Shown: positions 1 through 9,118, counted from the stretch's first letter. The stretch: 64,000 nt of DNA from Bowmanella denitrificans (GCF_002887595.1 NZ_PEBU01000016.1:17015-81014); one strand, 5' to 3'. Notes: generated from the sequence alone by a model not told the origin. A program made the numbers and translations.

Positions 1-1
1 A

Positions 2-718
2 GTTGGTCTGTCGTGGGCGGCCATGTGGGGAGGGCAAGGGCGGGGTAACGGCCTGTCAGATTTTTTTAAGATCCTAACTTTCAAAACTGAATGCGCAAAT
101 GGTGAGAACGAATGCGATGCCGCTCTTAATACTCAGGCGGGGAATCAGATTGCCGGTTACGACATTCGATACAGCTTCAGGGTTTTTGATCTGGACGTCA
201 GTGTCTATGGGCAACAAGTTGGTGAGGATGCGGTTGACTATTATAAAGTCACAGATAAAGGACACCTTTACGGTGCATCCGCCTACTTGCTTGGTGCTAA
301 ATGGTATTTTGAATCAAGCAATACCGAGGTCGCCTGTGGCGGCAAAGGCTCTACCACTTACAATTGCTATTACGAGCATAGTGTCTATAAGAGTGGGTAT
401 CGCCATTTTGGGCGAGCAATTGGCAGCACCTTTGATTCAGACGCCAAGTCATTGGTGTTTGGCATGCGTAAGCATTTCGAGGACGGTGAAGCTGTGTCTA
501 TCGAGCTTGGACATCTTCGCCTGAATGAGGATAAGTCAAAGCCATCTCCTGTCTTAAAAGGACAGAGCGAGGAGGTATATCATATTAAAGGACAATACCA
601 ACACCCTGTTTATAACTGGTTGTTAAAACTCGGATTTAATCTGGAGAAAAGTTATGTTGATGAAGAAAGAAAAAACTGGAATGCATACATCAGTTTTTCT
701 GCTAGTTATAAATTTTGA
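2..718 (+). CDS. Wzi-like capsule assembly outer-membrane protein (3' part)
   Basis: The reading frame is open from base 2, so the gene is cut by the left window edge; an internal ATG at 23 is unlikely to be the true start. The visible 238 residues begin with a GLSWAAMWGGQGRGN stretch like the WGG-G-R segment of Wzi-family proteins. The rest has alternating hydrophobic and polar strands and ends in SASYKF, with the terminal aromatic residue typical of an outer-membrane beta-barrel. Wzi proteins help hold or assemble capsular or exported polysaccharide at the cell surface, which fits the polysaccharide genes downstream. Family placement rests on recalled motif similarity only; another outer-membrane barrel is possible. 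Confidence 0.6.
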   Translation, partial: VGLSWAAMWGGQGRGNGLSDFFKILTFKTECANGENECDAALNTQAGNQIAGYDIRYSFRVFDLDVSVYGQQVGEDAVDYYKVTDKGHLYGASAYLLGAKWYFESSNTEVACGGKGSTTYNCYYEHSVYKSGYRHFGRAIGSTFDSDAKSLVFGMRKHFEDGEAVSIELGHLRLNEDKSKPSPVLKGQSEEVYHIKGQYQHPVYNWLLKLGFNLEKSYVDEERKNWNAYISFSASYKF

Positions 719-1018
719 TTTTTGATGAGTCTGACATCATATTCGCTTCTTCATCAAAATAATTTTCATGTATTGAGTAGTTGAAATAAATCCTGACATT
801 TGAAAGATAAACGCTGACAAATAAGAACTCTTCCTTACAGTTTCTTTCTTAAAAGTACAAAAAAATCTCTGTAAGTTATTTTTAATAAGAGGTTGAGTTT
901 TTTTAATATCACTCTATAGTAAAGCGGGAGTTAGCCTCCCTTTATTTTTTAGGCTGTTATAAACAAGTTTTTAAGGGATTAACTCTTTTCTGCTATATCA
1001 AATTTTTAAGGAATGAAA
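719..1018. other. AT-rich intergenic region
   Basis: This 300-bp stretch between the Wzi-like gene and the crystallin gene is strongly AT-rich and has no convincing gene. It holds a 9-bp AT-rich inverted repeat just after the Wzi-like stop (720-728 with 751-759) and a terminator-like hairpin at 921-950. The promoter of the crystallin gene should lie between 950 and 1005, but I see no clear -35/-10 pair. Confidence 0.5.
921..950 (+). terminator. Possible Rho-independent terminator
   Basis: A short GC hairpin (GGGAG / CTCCC, loop TTAGC) lies in an AT-rich region and is followed by a T-rich run at 941-950. AAA before and TTT after the core can extend the stem across a small bulge. It lies about 200 bp after the Wzi-like gene, farther than usual, so it may end a longer 3' UTR. 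Confidence 0.4.
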
Positions 1019-1612
1019 ATGAAACTTCTAAAAACTTCTCTAGTATCTATTGCTCTCTTAACTTCCTCATACGCTTCCGCCGAATATGCAACCCTATATG
1101 TGGACTCTCACTACAAGGGAGGTCTTGTAGCGACTCCACTTGTTGCCGGCTATGGTAGGACTGTTGATCAAAATGATTCAGCGAGCTCTGTTGAAATAGT
1201 TGGGAATTTGTGTGTCCTCCTCGCTAGAGACCATACTTACAAAGGCGCATGGACATTTCTATCGAATTCTGCACCGGATCTTCGCCCATTGGGATGGAAT
1301 GATGTTGTTAGCTCATGGGCGGTATTTGATGATACATGGGGGTGTAATGATGCATCCATTGCGAAGTTGTATTATGACGCAAATGGGGGAGGCGGAAAAG
1401 TTCCTGTAATTCCCAACGTGCCTAATAATGATTTAAACTATTTTAATGATAAAGCTTCAAGTGTTTATATCCCTGTTGGCATGTCTGTGACCCTATTCGA
1501 ACATGGTGGGTTTAGTGGCTCAAGTATAACCTTGCAAGGTACTGGAAGTATAATAAACTTAGGTCCATTGGGATGGAACGACAAAGTGACTTCATTTACT
1601 TCTAATAGATAG
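1019..1612 (+). CDS. Secreted beta/gamma-crystallin protein, two domains
   Basis: The protein has a Sec signal peptide (hydrophobic core, cleavage after ASA near residue 21) and a mature part of about 176 residues. It contains four copies of the beta/gamma-crystallin calcium-binding motif [N/D][N/D]xx[S/T]S: NDSASS (about 52-57), NDVVSS (94-99), NDKASS (143-148) and NDKVTS (187-192). These pair into two domains. Each domain's second motif sits in a nearly identical PLGWND context, which suggests internal duplication. Two ATGs are close together; the one at 1019 was chosen because the AAGGA at 1008-1012 is 6 nt away, while the ATG at 1013 abuts it. Microbial members are usually Ca2+-stabilised extracellular proteins; the function here is unknown. 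Base composition is clearly more AT-rich than the genes to the right, which suggests transfer. Confidence 0.85.
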   Translation: MKLLKTSLVSIALLTSSYASAEYATLYVDSHYKGGLVATPLVAGYGRTVDQNDSASSVEIVGNLCVLLARDHTYKGAWTFLSNSAPDLRPLGWNDVVSSWAVFDDTWGCNDASIAKLYYDANGGGGKVPVIPNVPNNDLNYFNDKASSVYIPVGMSVTLFEHGGFSGSSITLQGTGSIINLGPLGWNDKVTSFTSNR

Positions 1613-1619
1613 ATTGTGT

Positions 1620-1659
1620 ATGAGCCCATCTTAGTGCTTTTTATATAAGATGGGCTCAT
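1620..1659. terminator. Perfect 14-bp hairpin between convergent genes
   Basis: Bases 1620-1633 are the exact reverse complement of 1646-1659, with a 12-nt loop. The hairpin lies directly after the crystallin stop codon and before the 3' end of the convergent GT4 gene. Neither strand has a T-run after it, so it may act as a bidirectional transcript-end stabiliser rather than a classical intrinsic terminator. Confidence 0.6.
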
Positions 1660-1712
1660 GTAATATTGAATTATAGTAGATGTAAAAATGTAGCTTCATA
1701 AAAACTCATTAA

Positions 1713-2807
1713 TTATAGTTCTATTAGTTTCAAATAAGATTTTGCTACAGTTGAAGCGTCAACTTGTTTTAATATTTCAACTGATTGTAAGTCTGGATAG
1801 GAACAAAGAGCTTTGTCTATCGCTTTTGCTAAACTTTTATGATCTCTGCAAGGCACCAAAAATTCAGAAAGAAAACCTGTCATAATTTCCCTAGGTCCAT
1901 GTGGACAATCGGTGCTGACAACAGGGGTACCGCATATCAGTGACTCGATCAACACATTCCCCAGACCTTCATGATCTGAGCTAAGTACCATCAGTTTGGC
2001 TTGCTTAATCCAAGGATAAGGGTTGCTTTGAAATCCCGGTAATATAACTTTGTCTTCAACACCATATACCTTAGCCATTTTACGGGCCTTTTTAATATTG
2101 TTGCAAAGCAGCACAACGGGAAGCGAGGTTTGGCAGTGGCGTAATGCCCGAAACAGAACATCATGGCGTTTTTGCTTGGCAAAACGTCCAACATGAATGA
2201 TGTAATCCGTTTGCGGTAACCCCGCAACCTGCTGTTCAGATTGTAACTTGATATCGGCGATATCGAAGGGGTTATAAATGGTCTTGACTGAGTTTGGTGA
2301 GGCTAGTTTGCAAGATTCCAGTTCCTTGGCGATACCTGCCGACACCGTAATCAGATCTTTTTTATCCAACGCACGTTTGGCCCGATACATCTTGTAATAT
2401 TTTATCGGCCCCATGCGTTTTTGCTTATTCAATTCTTCCTGAATGGCATTATGCACCACATAAAAACTTGGCGTGACTTGCGCGCGACTCATGAGCAGAT
2501 TGCTTTTATCGAGATTGGAATAATAAGCATCAAACTGTCCCACCTCTGTCTGAATCCGCTCAATCCAATTGCGGAAGTCCTGGGCCAGTTTTTCCATGCC
2601 CAAGATTGGGTCGCAGCTACGGTGCTTGCCTTTTTGCCAATAGTACACGGGCAAAGACGCCGGAACGTGATACAAGCCAAACTCCTGCAAAACCAACAGG
2701 TAGGGCTGATGTCCCAGGTTTTGCATAGCCACCGCCAAAGTCAGCATACTACGTTCTGCCCCCCCACCCGCTAGACTATCAATGACTATGGCTATGCGTT
2801 TACTCAT
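1713..2807 (-). CDS. GT4 family glycosyltransferase
   Basis: This 364-residue GT-B fold enzyme starts with a GGGAERSML glycine-rich loop near residue 14, typical of GT4 enzymes. Near the C-terminus it has the E-x7-E nucleotide-sugar signature (HEGLGNVLIE), followed by CGTPVVSTDCPHGPREI. It should transfer a sugar from an NDP-sugar onto a growing glycan at the cytoplasmic face of the inner membrane. The start overlaps the end of the upstream GT-B gene by 8 bp, so the two are translationally coupled. The neighbours are lipopolysaccharide-core genes, so a core or O-antigen step is likely. The exact sugar and linkage cannot be read from sequence. Confidence 0.85.
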   Translation of the reverse strand: MSKRIAIVIDSLAGGGAERSMLTLAVAMQNLGHQPYLLVLQEFGLYHVPASLPVYYWQKGKHRSCDPILGMEKLAQDFRNWIERIQTEVGQFDAYYSNLDKSNLLMSRAQVTPSFYVVHNAIQEELNKQKRMGPIKYYKMYRAKRALDKKDLITVSAGIAKELESCKLASPNSVKTIYNPFDIADIKLQSEQQVAGLPQTDYIIHVGRFAKQKRHDVLFRALRHCQTSLPVVLLCNNIKKARKMAKVYGVEDKVILPGFQSNPYPWIKQAKLMVLSSDHEGLGNVLIESLICGTPVVSTDCPHGPREIMTGFLSEFLVPCRDHKSLAKAIDKALCSYPDLQSVEILKQVDASTVAKSYLKLIEL

Positions 2808-3876
2808 TTTGTAAATCCTTCAGTAATTGGCGAATATCCTGCATGGCTGTGTCCACGCCATTAAGTCCTTGAAATTTTGATAGATTTCTCTTGATTTTTT
2901 CCATACTGCGTGGCTGTTCCATTTGCAGGGCAACCTGAGTAATGCTATCAGTCTGGCATGGACTAATCATAATCAGTCCCTGCTTCAGGCACGCTGAAAT
3001 TCGTTTGGGTTGATCTTTTGAAACGGCTACGGCTACGGTCGGCACTCCCAGCGCTATCGCCTGCAATAATGTGTCTCCGCCACTTAGCACTGCATAGCGA
3101 CTTGCTGCCAGTAAGTTAATAAAATCATCATTATCAACAGCATTCAGACATATGATGTTAGCAATATCTGGTATCGGCTTGGGGTAATTGGGACCAAATA
3201 CCATCACGACTTGGTTTCCGTGGTCTGCGAGGGCTTTAGCGCTCTGGGCAAAGCTGTCTGCAGCCAAGCCATCCGGGCCCTTATGCCCGCCAGAACCAGC
3301 GTTTAACAGCAGGAATTGTCTTTTTTGCAGGCCATATTCTGCCAGTAATCTTTGTTGGCGTTCTTCCGCTGGTGGTGTGAAGACCGGGCCGATACAGTAT
3401 GGTTGCGTAAAACCCAAAAGCCTGAGCTTCTGCCGGTCAAACCAATTGGGGGCGCCAATTACAAATTCCGGTTGTACCACCCAATGACGATCTGTGTATT
3501 TGGCCCGACTGATACGCATCCCTCGCCGACGCTTGCTGCGATGCTGGCTGATAAACACCACCTTTGCACCCATATTCTTCGCCTGCGCCAGCTGGGACTG
3601 TCGCCCTGAGGCGTCAAATATCACCAGATCCGGCTTAAAGGTGGCAATTTCCTGGCAGACTTCTGCTTCGCATTTGGTCGGGGAAGCGTCCAATAGCAGT
3701 GCAGGATAAGGGCAGGACGCAGCGTAAGGAGCATGTTTACTCAGGATAAATCGAATTGTGGCATTGGGCATTTCTGCCATTATCGCCTTGGCCAGGATCA
3801 GGCAACGCATATATTCACCGATGCCTTCTGGTGACGATACCGGAACAAGCAAGACTTTAGGGGAGGGAATAGTCAT
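2800..3876 (-). CDS. GT-B glycosyltransferase, MurG/GT28-like
   Basis: This 358-residue protein has an N-terminal segment with SPEGIGEYMRC, a central FKPDLVIFDA strand, and a C-terminal SGGDTLLQAIALGVPTVAV segment. The last resembles the nucleotide-binding half of GT28/MurG-like and PseG-like enzymes. It has no signal peptide and probably works at the cytoplasmic face of the membrane. It is co-transcribed with the GT4 gene at 1713-2807, overlapping it by 8 bp. The GTs around it suggest a role in surface polysaccharide assembly. A nucleotide-sugar hydrolase-like role cannot be excluded. Confidence 0.6.
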   Translation of the reverse strand: MTIPSPKVLLVPVSSPEGIGEYMRCLILAKAIMAEMPNATIRFILSKHAPYAASCPYPALLLDASPTKCEAEVCQEIATFKPDLVIFDASGRQSQLAQAKNMGAKVVFISQHRSKRRRGMRISRAKYTDRHWVVQPEFVIGAPNWFDRQKLRLLGFTQPYCIGPVFTPPAEERQQRLLAEYGLQKRQFLLLNAGSGGHKGPDGLAADSFAQSAKALADHGNQVVMVFGPNYPKPIPDIANIICLNAVDNDDFINLLAASRYAVLSGGDTLLQAIALGVPTVAVAVSKDQPKRISACLKQGLIMISPCQTDSITQVALQMEQPRSMEKIKRNLSKFQGLNGVDTAMQDIRQLLKDLQNE

Positions 3877-3994
3877 TATATTTCTCAGCCCAATTTGAGA
3901 GGGTGTAGATAAAGGTTACAGATAATGCCTCTTGGACATAAACATCTAACAGAAGCAATAACGCTATTTCTGAGACTAGCTTCAATGTGATCTC

Positions 3995-4750
3995 TCATCG
4001 TTGGCGCGCGAGTCCGAACTTGATGCTGCGACGCAATTCGATACGATTTTTAACTGCGAAGCTTAATAAGTTTTTAAATTTAATTAATGACTTGCTTTTG
4101 CTTTTTTTTCTTTTATTAAAAATATCAATCTCACTTTCAGCATCATGCGGCTTGATAATATAAGGTGTTAAACCATATATATTAAGCTTATGCTCCCACC
4201 AATATTGCAATTCCACATCAACTGGACGGCCAAATTTTTCTGTGCCGACTAAAAGCTTTTTGGCCCCGGATAAACTGACGAGCTGGGCGCATGTCCGGGA
4301 AGGGACTTTATCATAACTAGATAACGTGAACTGCTCCACTTTTGTACTGAAGCGTGCTCGTCGTTTAATCGGATACTCGGCTAACTTAATATAATCCCAC
4401 TCCATATCCATGGCAGAAATGGCTTGGGTTATCTTGTGAAGATCATCTTCAAGGATAAAATCATCTTCGAGTATTAAAGCAAAATCCAAACCTTCAGAAA
4501 TAACGCGTTGCCAGGCTTGCCGGTGACTAAGAAAACAAGCAATTTCACCCCGGTTCATCCGCTTATGGTATTTTTTGCTGTTCAGTGACACATCATAATG
4601 TTGCTGCAACTCCTGTTCAGACAAGTACTGTCCGTCAATGGCCGGAATTCGGTCAAACTGAATGTTGAATTTGGCGAACTGCTGCAGGCAGTGCTGCAAT
4701 CTGATTGTCGACCTATCCAAATTAATTAGGAAAATCTGATATCGCTTCAT
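3995..4750 (-). CDS. GT25 family LPS glycosyltransferase
   Basis: The protein opens with MKRYQIFLINLDRSTIRL, the usual start of GT25 (LgtB/LpsA/WaaH-like) enzymes. It continues with RIPAIDG, GEIACFLSHRQAWQ and LEDDFILEDDL, where the acidic cluster is the likely metal and nucleotide-sugar site. The frame is open further upstream to a TTG at 4786, but the ATG at 4750 matches the family start; neither has a strong ribosome-binding site. The length, 251 residues, is normal. GT25 enzymes add hexoses or uronic acids to lipooligosaccharide core. About 118 bp without a gene separate it from the GT pair downstream. Confidence 0.85.
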   Translation of the reverse strand: MKRYQIFLINLDRSTIRLQHCLQQFAKFNIQFDRIPAIDGQYLSEQELQQHYDVSLNSKKYHKRMNRGEIACFLSHRQAWQRVISEGLDFALILEDDFILEDDLHKITQAISAMDMEWDYIKLAEYPIKRRARFSTKVEQFTLSSYDKVPSRTCAQLVSLSGAKKLLVGTEKFGRPVDVELQYWWEHKLNIYGLTPYIIKPHDAESEIDIFNKRKKSKSKSLIKFKNLLSFAVKNRIELRRSIKFGLARQR

Positions 4751-4821
4751 AACATTTTGCACCAAGCAGAAATGCCTATCACGCAAGACTGATTAAATTG
4801 AGTAAGTTTGGCAATCTGGCA

Positions 4822-5544
4822 TCACTTGATGTGCTCACTATGTTGGTAACCTCGTTGCAATGCATGCCACTCCTGCTCCTGCCAAAAATACCCAGGGCTA
4901 GTTTGCCGCTCCTTGCTTAACGAGCGTTTTAGTCTGGCTAAGTTTTGAGCTTTCCAGGCACTTCCTGAGCGACGTTGACAGCGATCAAAGTCGATTAGCC
5001 AAATCCTATTTTGGCTATCCATCATTAAATTATGAATATTTAGATCATGGTGATATATCTGCAGATTATGCAGGCTGGCAATGGCACAGCCTACATCAAA
5101 CCATTGCTGTTCAGACAGACTTTGCTGGCATAACAACTGGTGCAGATCTTGTGCATTCTCAATTTGCTGCTGTATCAAGTCCGCGCGATAGATTAAACCG
5201 CAGCGTTGCACGTGAGCGGCTACCGGCCTCGGCACTGGCAAGCCTTGGTTGTGCATCCAGTTCAGCAAGCGAAATTCTTGAAATGGCCGACTATTTTTGA
5301 GACCGGTAAAAAAATACTGATCATCCAGCAATTTACCCACCAAGCCGCCGCGGCGGTAATGACGCAGTACCAAGCGATGTTCTTGGTGAGAGACAAAGTA
5401 AGTGGTGCCGCGTCCATGCGACTGGCCGGTTATGTTGCCGTGCCAGAAGCCAATGTCAAAATGTGCCGGACCACAATCTGGCAGTATCTCTGTATCCATC
5501 AGCCAGTGGTGAGAACCAGCCCGACATTGCTTAACAGACGACAT
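4822..5544 (-). CDS. kdkA: 3-deoxy-D-manno-octulosonic acid kinase (KdkA)
   Basis: This 240-residue kinase-fold protein has the catalytic loop HHDLNIHNLM and the metal-binding LIDFDR motif, plus the RHYRRGGLVGKLL N-terminal segment typical of KdkA. The enzyme phosphorylates Kdo on lipid A at the cytoplasmic membrane face, using ATP. The start at 5544 was chosen for its AGGA 5 nt upstream and because it gives the length of the Haemophilus enzyme (241); an upstream in-frame ATG exists at 5574. It is divergent from the GT9 gene at 5602. The presence of kdkA usually goes with a single, phosphorylated Kdo in the inner core. Confidence 0.9.
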   Translation of the reverse strand: MSSVKQCRAGSHHWLMDTEILPDCGPAHFDIGFWHGNITGQSHGRGTTYFVSHQEHRLVLRHYRRGGLVGKLLDDQYFFTGLKNSRPFQEFRLLNWMHNQGLPVPRPVAAHVQRCGLIYRADLIQQQIENAQDLHQLLCQQSLSEQQWFDVGCAIASLHNLQIYHHDLNIHNLMMDSQNRIWLIDFDRCQRRSGSAWKAQNLARLKRSLSKERQTSPGYFWQEQEWHALQRGYQHSEHIK

Positions 5545-5601
5545 CTTGTTCCTGCTTTGTGGTAAATTCGCCATTTTACACTATCCACCCTGGAAGATTG
5601 A

Positions 5602-6630
5602 GTGAAAAACCTCTGTATTCTGCGCCTGTCCGCCATTGGGGATGTTTGTCATGCCGTTGCTATGGTGCAGCGTATTCGCCGCCAATGGCCAGAAACTGGT
5701 ATTACCTGGGTCATTGGTAAGGTTGAACATCAGTTGGTCGGCGACCTGCCTGGGGTCACTTTTGTTGTCTTCGATAAAAAGCAGGGCCGTCAAGCCTATA
5801 CACAGCTAAATCGTCAACTGGCTAATCAGACGTTCGATGCCTTGTTAGTTATGCAAGTGGCTCTGCGCGCTAATCTGGCGGCCCGGCAAATTCGGGCCAG
5901 ACGTAAAATAGGCTTTGACTGGCAGCGCAGTAAAGAGTTGCACTGGTTGTTTACCAATCAGCGTATTCAACCACAGCAGCATGCACATGTGCTGGATGGC
6001 TTTATGGCCTTTGCTGATGCCATTGGTGTACCTGCCGAAACACAAGTGCAATGGGATATTCCCATTGAATTGGCAGACAGGCAATGGGCAGATGAACGGG
6101 CTGCATCTCTTGGGAACTTTGTAATTATCAGCCCAACTGCCAGTAAAGCGGAGCGAAACTGGTTACCAGAGCGCTATGCCCAGGTTGCAGAATACTTACA
6201 TAATCAGGGCAAGAAAGTGGTGCTTTGCGGAGGACCGGCCAAGCTGGACCGACAGGTAGCCGATGCAATTCAGGCCCATACCTCTGTAATTCATACCGAT
6301 TATGTCGGCAAGACCAGTCTCAAACAAATGTTGGCTCTGATTGCCCAGGCTGAGCTGGTAATTGCACCAGACACCGGCCCTGCGCATATGGCCACCGCTG
6401 TGGGTACCACTGTTATCGGCTTATACGCCCATAGTAATCCAAGACGCACAGGCCCCTATTTGGACCAGCACCGGGTGGTATCGGTTTATGATCAACAGGT
6501 GGTAAGCCAAAAGGGCAAAAGCTGGCAGCAATTGCCCTGGGGTACCAGAGTAAAAGGTCAGGACTTAATGGCGGCTATCAGTGTTGAAATGGTGCTGGAT
6601 AAAGTGAATGAGTGGTTATCCGGGGGCTAG
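5602..6630 (+). CDS. GT9 family (ADP-heptose:LPS heptosyltransferase-like)
   Basis: The protein begins MKNLCILRLSAIGDVCHAV, the hallmark N-terminus of GT9 heptosyltransferases. It has the C-terminal APDTGPAHMATAVGT motif that binds ADP-heptose. GT9 enzymes transfer L-glycero-D-manno-heptose to Kdo or to the first heptose of the LPS inner core. The start codon is GTG at 5602, preceded by GGAAGATTGA. The 342-residue length is normal. A second GT9 gene at 8069 suggests one enzyme for each of the two inner-core heptoses, but which is which cannot be told here. Confidence 0.88.
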   Translation: MKNLCILRLSAIGDVCHAVAMVQRIRRQWPETGITWVIGKVEHQLVGDLPGVTFVVFDKKQGRQAYTQLNRQLANQTFDALLVMQVALRANLAARQIRARRKIGFDWQRSKELHWLFTNQRIQPQQHAHVLDGFMAFADAIGVPAETQVQWDIPIELADRQWADERAASLGNFVIISPTASKAERNWLPERYAQVAEYLHNQGKKVVLCGGPAKLDRQVADAIQAHTSVIHTDYVGKTSLKQMLALIAQAELVIAPDTGPAHMATAVGTTVIGLYAHSNPRRTGPYLDQHRVVSVYDQQVVSQKGKSWQQLPWGTRVKGQDLMAAISVEMVLDKVNEWLSGG

Positions 6631-6649
6631 AAGTGCTCCAGTACAGTCT

Positions 6650-7915
6650 TTAAGTCAGCTTAAATAAGCAGGCAAGCGTAGCATCAATCGCCCCTCTATT
6701 GGCTTTGAGTACCGCCAGGCCTGCTTCCCCAGCCTGCTGCATGCCAGATGGATTAGTTAGCCAGTTTCTGGCCTGCATAATGATGTGCTGACTATCGGTT
6801 ACGTTCTTTAATGCCCCGGCTTGCTTAAGTATCTGGCATATCTGAGGATTGTTGTGTTGGGAAGGGCCCATCAATATAGGTACAGCCAGTGCCGCAGGCT
6901 CCAGCGCGTTGTGTCCTCCTCTTAAAGCCAGACTGCCACCAACAAAGGCTATGTCTGCAACGGCGTAAAGACGGGCTAGTAAACCCATTTCATCGGCCAG
7001 TAAAATGTCGCTGCCAGCATTGCAAGGCTGTTGGGCACTAGTGCGGCAAAGGGTCAGGCGTTGCTTCTGACATAGCTGAGCGACCAGATCAAAGCGATGT
7101 GGGTGTCTGGGCACCAGTACAAGCAGCAGATCGGCAAACTCAGTTTTAAGCTTTTTATAAGCGTCCAGCAAAATGGCTTCTTCCGGCTCATGGGTGCTAC
7201 CAGCAATCAGAATCCTGCGGTTTGCCAGCCCATATTGAGCCAGGGTGTCGGCTCTTAGTAACGTTTTCTCCGGAATCTCCAGGTCAAACTTGATGTTATT
7301 TGTAAGGTGCAACTTTTCTGGGTTGATACCCAATTGCAGATAGTTGTCATAATCGCGTTGCCCTTGGGTACATACCTGATGCAGCTTATGCAGCATAGGG
7401 GCTGCTAGCATATTCAGACGTTGATAACCTTTTACCGACCTGTCTGTCATGCGGGCGTTAATGACAGATACCGGGATACCCTTCTTCCAGCAGGCATGGA
7501 TTAGATTCGGCCAAAGCTCGACCTCCATTATTAACACCTGGCTGGGTTTGACCCGGCTTAACATCCCTGCCATGGCCATGTGCAAGTCAAAAGGCAGGTA
7601 GAAGTGATGTACGGAATCGCCAAAGGTCTGTTTTACCCTGTCCGAGCCGGTTGGTGTGGTGGTGGTAATCGTAATCTGCAAATCTGGCTGTAAAGTCTGA
7701 ATTTTTTTTATTAAACCTGTGGCGGCAACCACTTCTCCCACTGACACACAATGCAGCAATATCCCACCTGCTTTCGGCGCGCGGGGAATAAAACCAAAAC
7801 GTTCAAAACGACGGCGGTTATATGACTTGCTGCGAATGGCTGCTTTGACCAGCAAGCTGGCAAAGGCAAAGGGAATGAGTAACGTCAGTAACAGTGAATA
7901 GCTCCAGCGCAACAT
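6650..7915 (-). CDS. waaA: Kdo transferase WaaA (KdtA)
   Basis: This 421-residue, N-terminally membrane-anchored GT30 enzyme transfers Kdo from CMP-Kdo to lipid IVA. Visible features are the N-terminal hydrophobic anchor (LLLTLLIPFAFASLL), the LLHCVSVGEVVA segment with the catalytic base glutamate, MEVELWPN, AGSTHEPEE and the C-terminal GGHNALEPAALAVPI motif. The frame is open to an ATG at 8011. The ATG at 7915 was preferred because it gives the family start and length and leaves room for divergent promoters before the GT9 gene at 8069; its AGGA is only 1 nt away, so the start is uncertain. With kdkA nearby, the enzyme is probably monofunctional. Confidence 0.93.
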   Translation of the reverse strand: MLRWSYSLLLTLLIPFAFASLLVKAAIRSKSYNRRRFERFGFIPRAPKAGGILLHCVSVGEVVAATGLIKKIQTLQPDLQITITTTTPTGSDRVKQTFGDSVHHFYLPFDLHMAMAGMLSRVKPSQVLIMEVELWPNLIHACWKKGIPVSVINARMTDRSVKGYQRLNMLAAPMLHKLHQVCTQGQRDYDNYLQLGINPEKLHLTNNIKFDLEIPEKTLLRADTLAQYGLANRRILIAGSTHEPEEAILLDAYKKLKTEFADLLLVLVPRHPHRFDLVAQLCQKQRLTLCRTSAQQPCNAGSDILLADEMGLLARLYAVADIAFVGGSLALRGGHNALEPAALAVPILMGPSQHNNPQICQILKQAGALKNVTDSQHIIMQARNWLTNPSGMQQAGEAGLAVLKANRGAIDATLACLFKLT

Positions 7916-8068
7916 ATCCTGGACCAGGGTTGGGCGATAAGCTGAGGTAAGCAAGGGCATTACATTTCTTGACCGGCTGAAAGGTGGCCACTTTAGCAGA
8001 AAATTCATCATTCTGTATTAATGCTCTGTTACCTAATACTGCTTATGGCGGCTGAAATTTCGAAATCT

Positions 8069-9118
8069 ATGCAGAGCCCTCCCTCCAAACTATTGATTGT
8101 CAGGCTAAGTGCTATTGGTGATGTGGTGATGACCACAGGGCTGTTGAATCCACTCAGGGCAGCCTACCCGAATTGTCAGATAAGTTGGTTGATTGATGAG
8201 TCTATCGCCGATCTATTGTCCGAAAACCCGTCGGTACATTTAATTAAATGGCCAAAGCGTCATTGGCAGCAGTTGTGGCGGGATCGTCATTGGTCACGTC
8301 TTTTTAAAGAGGTGAGGGCTTTTCGACGCAGTTTGAAAGATGCAAAGTTTGATTGGGTTATTGATGCGCAGGGATTATTAAAAAGTGCCTTGCTGGCCAG
8401 ATTTACCTGTGCTAACCGGCGCATTGGTTTTGCTGGCAAGGAAGGCAACGATTATCTGATGACCGAAGTGCTAGAGCGTCAGCAGGGCAAGCAGATTGGT
8501 AGTGAATATCGTGGGCTACTAAGCCACCTGGGGTTGAATCCACAGCATTATCGAATGGCGCTGCCATCCGCTGTTGAGACCCAGAGTCATACGGAGGCCT
8601 TGCGGGCCAGCTTGTTCGCTGCGTCGAACTATATTTGTCTTGCTCCTTTCACCACTCGAGCGCAAAAGCATTGGCCTCACTCATATTGGCTGCAATTGTT
8701 GGCGTGGCTTAGCCAACATAATGGCTGGCCTTGTCTGATTCTGGGCGGACCCGGAGATCGTGACTTGGCTGAGCAGTTAACCCGTCAGCAAGCAAATACT
8801 TACCATTTATGTGGCCATACCAATCTATTGCAAAGCAGTGAACTGATCCGTACCTGCCGTTTGTTGGTTGGCGTCGATACCGGCCTGACGCATATGGCGG
8901 TTGCTCATGGGGTTCCGCTGGTGGCGCTGTTTGGTTCGACCCGTCCTTATCTTCAAACCTACCAGGACAATGCCAGGATATTGTATGACAACAGGTCTTG
9001 TTCTCCTTGCCGGCGACATCCGGTTTGTGATGGAAGATTTGATTGTATGCATGAGCTGACACCTCATAGAGTTTCTGTGGCCATCGAGGAATTGCTAAAT
9101 GAAAGTTCTGCATCTTGA
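8069..9118 (+). CDS. GT9 family heptosyltransferase (inner core)
   Basis: This GT9 enzyme has the LLIVRLSAIGDVVMTTGLL N-terminus and the GVDTGLTHMAVAHGVPLVALFG donor-binding motif. A cysteine-rich tail (CSPCRRHPVCDGRFDCM) is seen in a heptosyltransferase subgroup and may bind a metal. The frame opens at an ATG at 8021; the ATG at 8069 matches the family start better, although none of the three candidate ATGs has a clear ribosome-binding site. The gene is divergent from waaA and overlaps the following GT4 gene by 20 bp. It most likely adds a heptose to the LPS inner core. Confidence 0.88.
   Translation: MQSPPSKLLIVRLSAIGDVVMTTGLLNPLRAAYPNCQISWLIDESIADLLSENPSVHLIKWPKRHWQQLWRDRHWSRLFKEVRAFRRSLKDAKFDWVIDAQGLLKSALLARFTCANRRIGFAGKEGNDYLMTEVLERQQGKQIGSEYRGLLSHLGLNPQHYRMALPSAVETQSHTEALRASLFAASNYICLAPFTTRAQKHWPHSYWLQLLAWLSQHNGWPCLILGGPGDRDLAEQLTRQQANTYHLCGHTNLLQSSELIRTCRLLVGVDTGLTHMAVAHGVPLVALFGSTRPYLQTYQDNARILYDNRSCSPCRRHPVCDGRFDCMHELTPHRVSVAIEELLNESSAS

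Noticed and set aside
99..524. Plus-strand frame of 141 codons inside the Wzi-like gene
   Set aside because: It is out of frame with the barrel gene, whose reading frame is open from the window edge and has a typical C-terminus.
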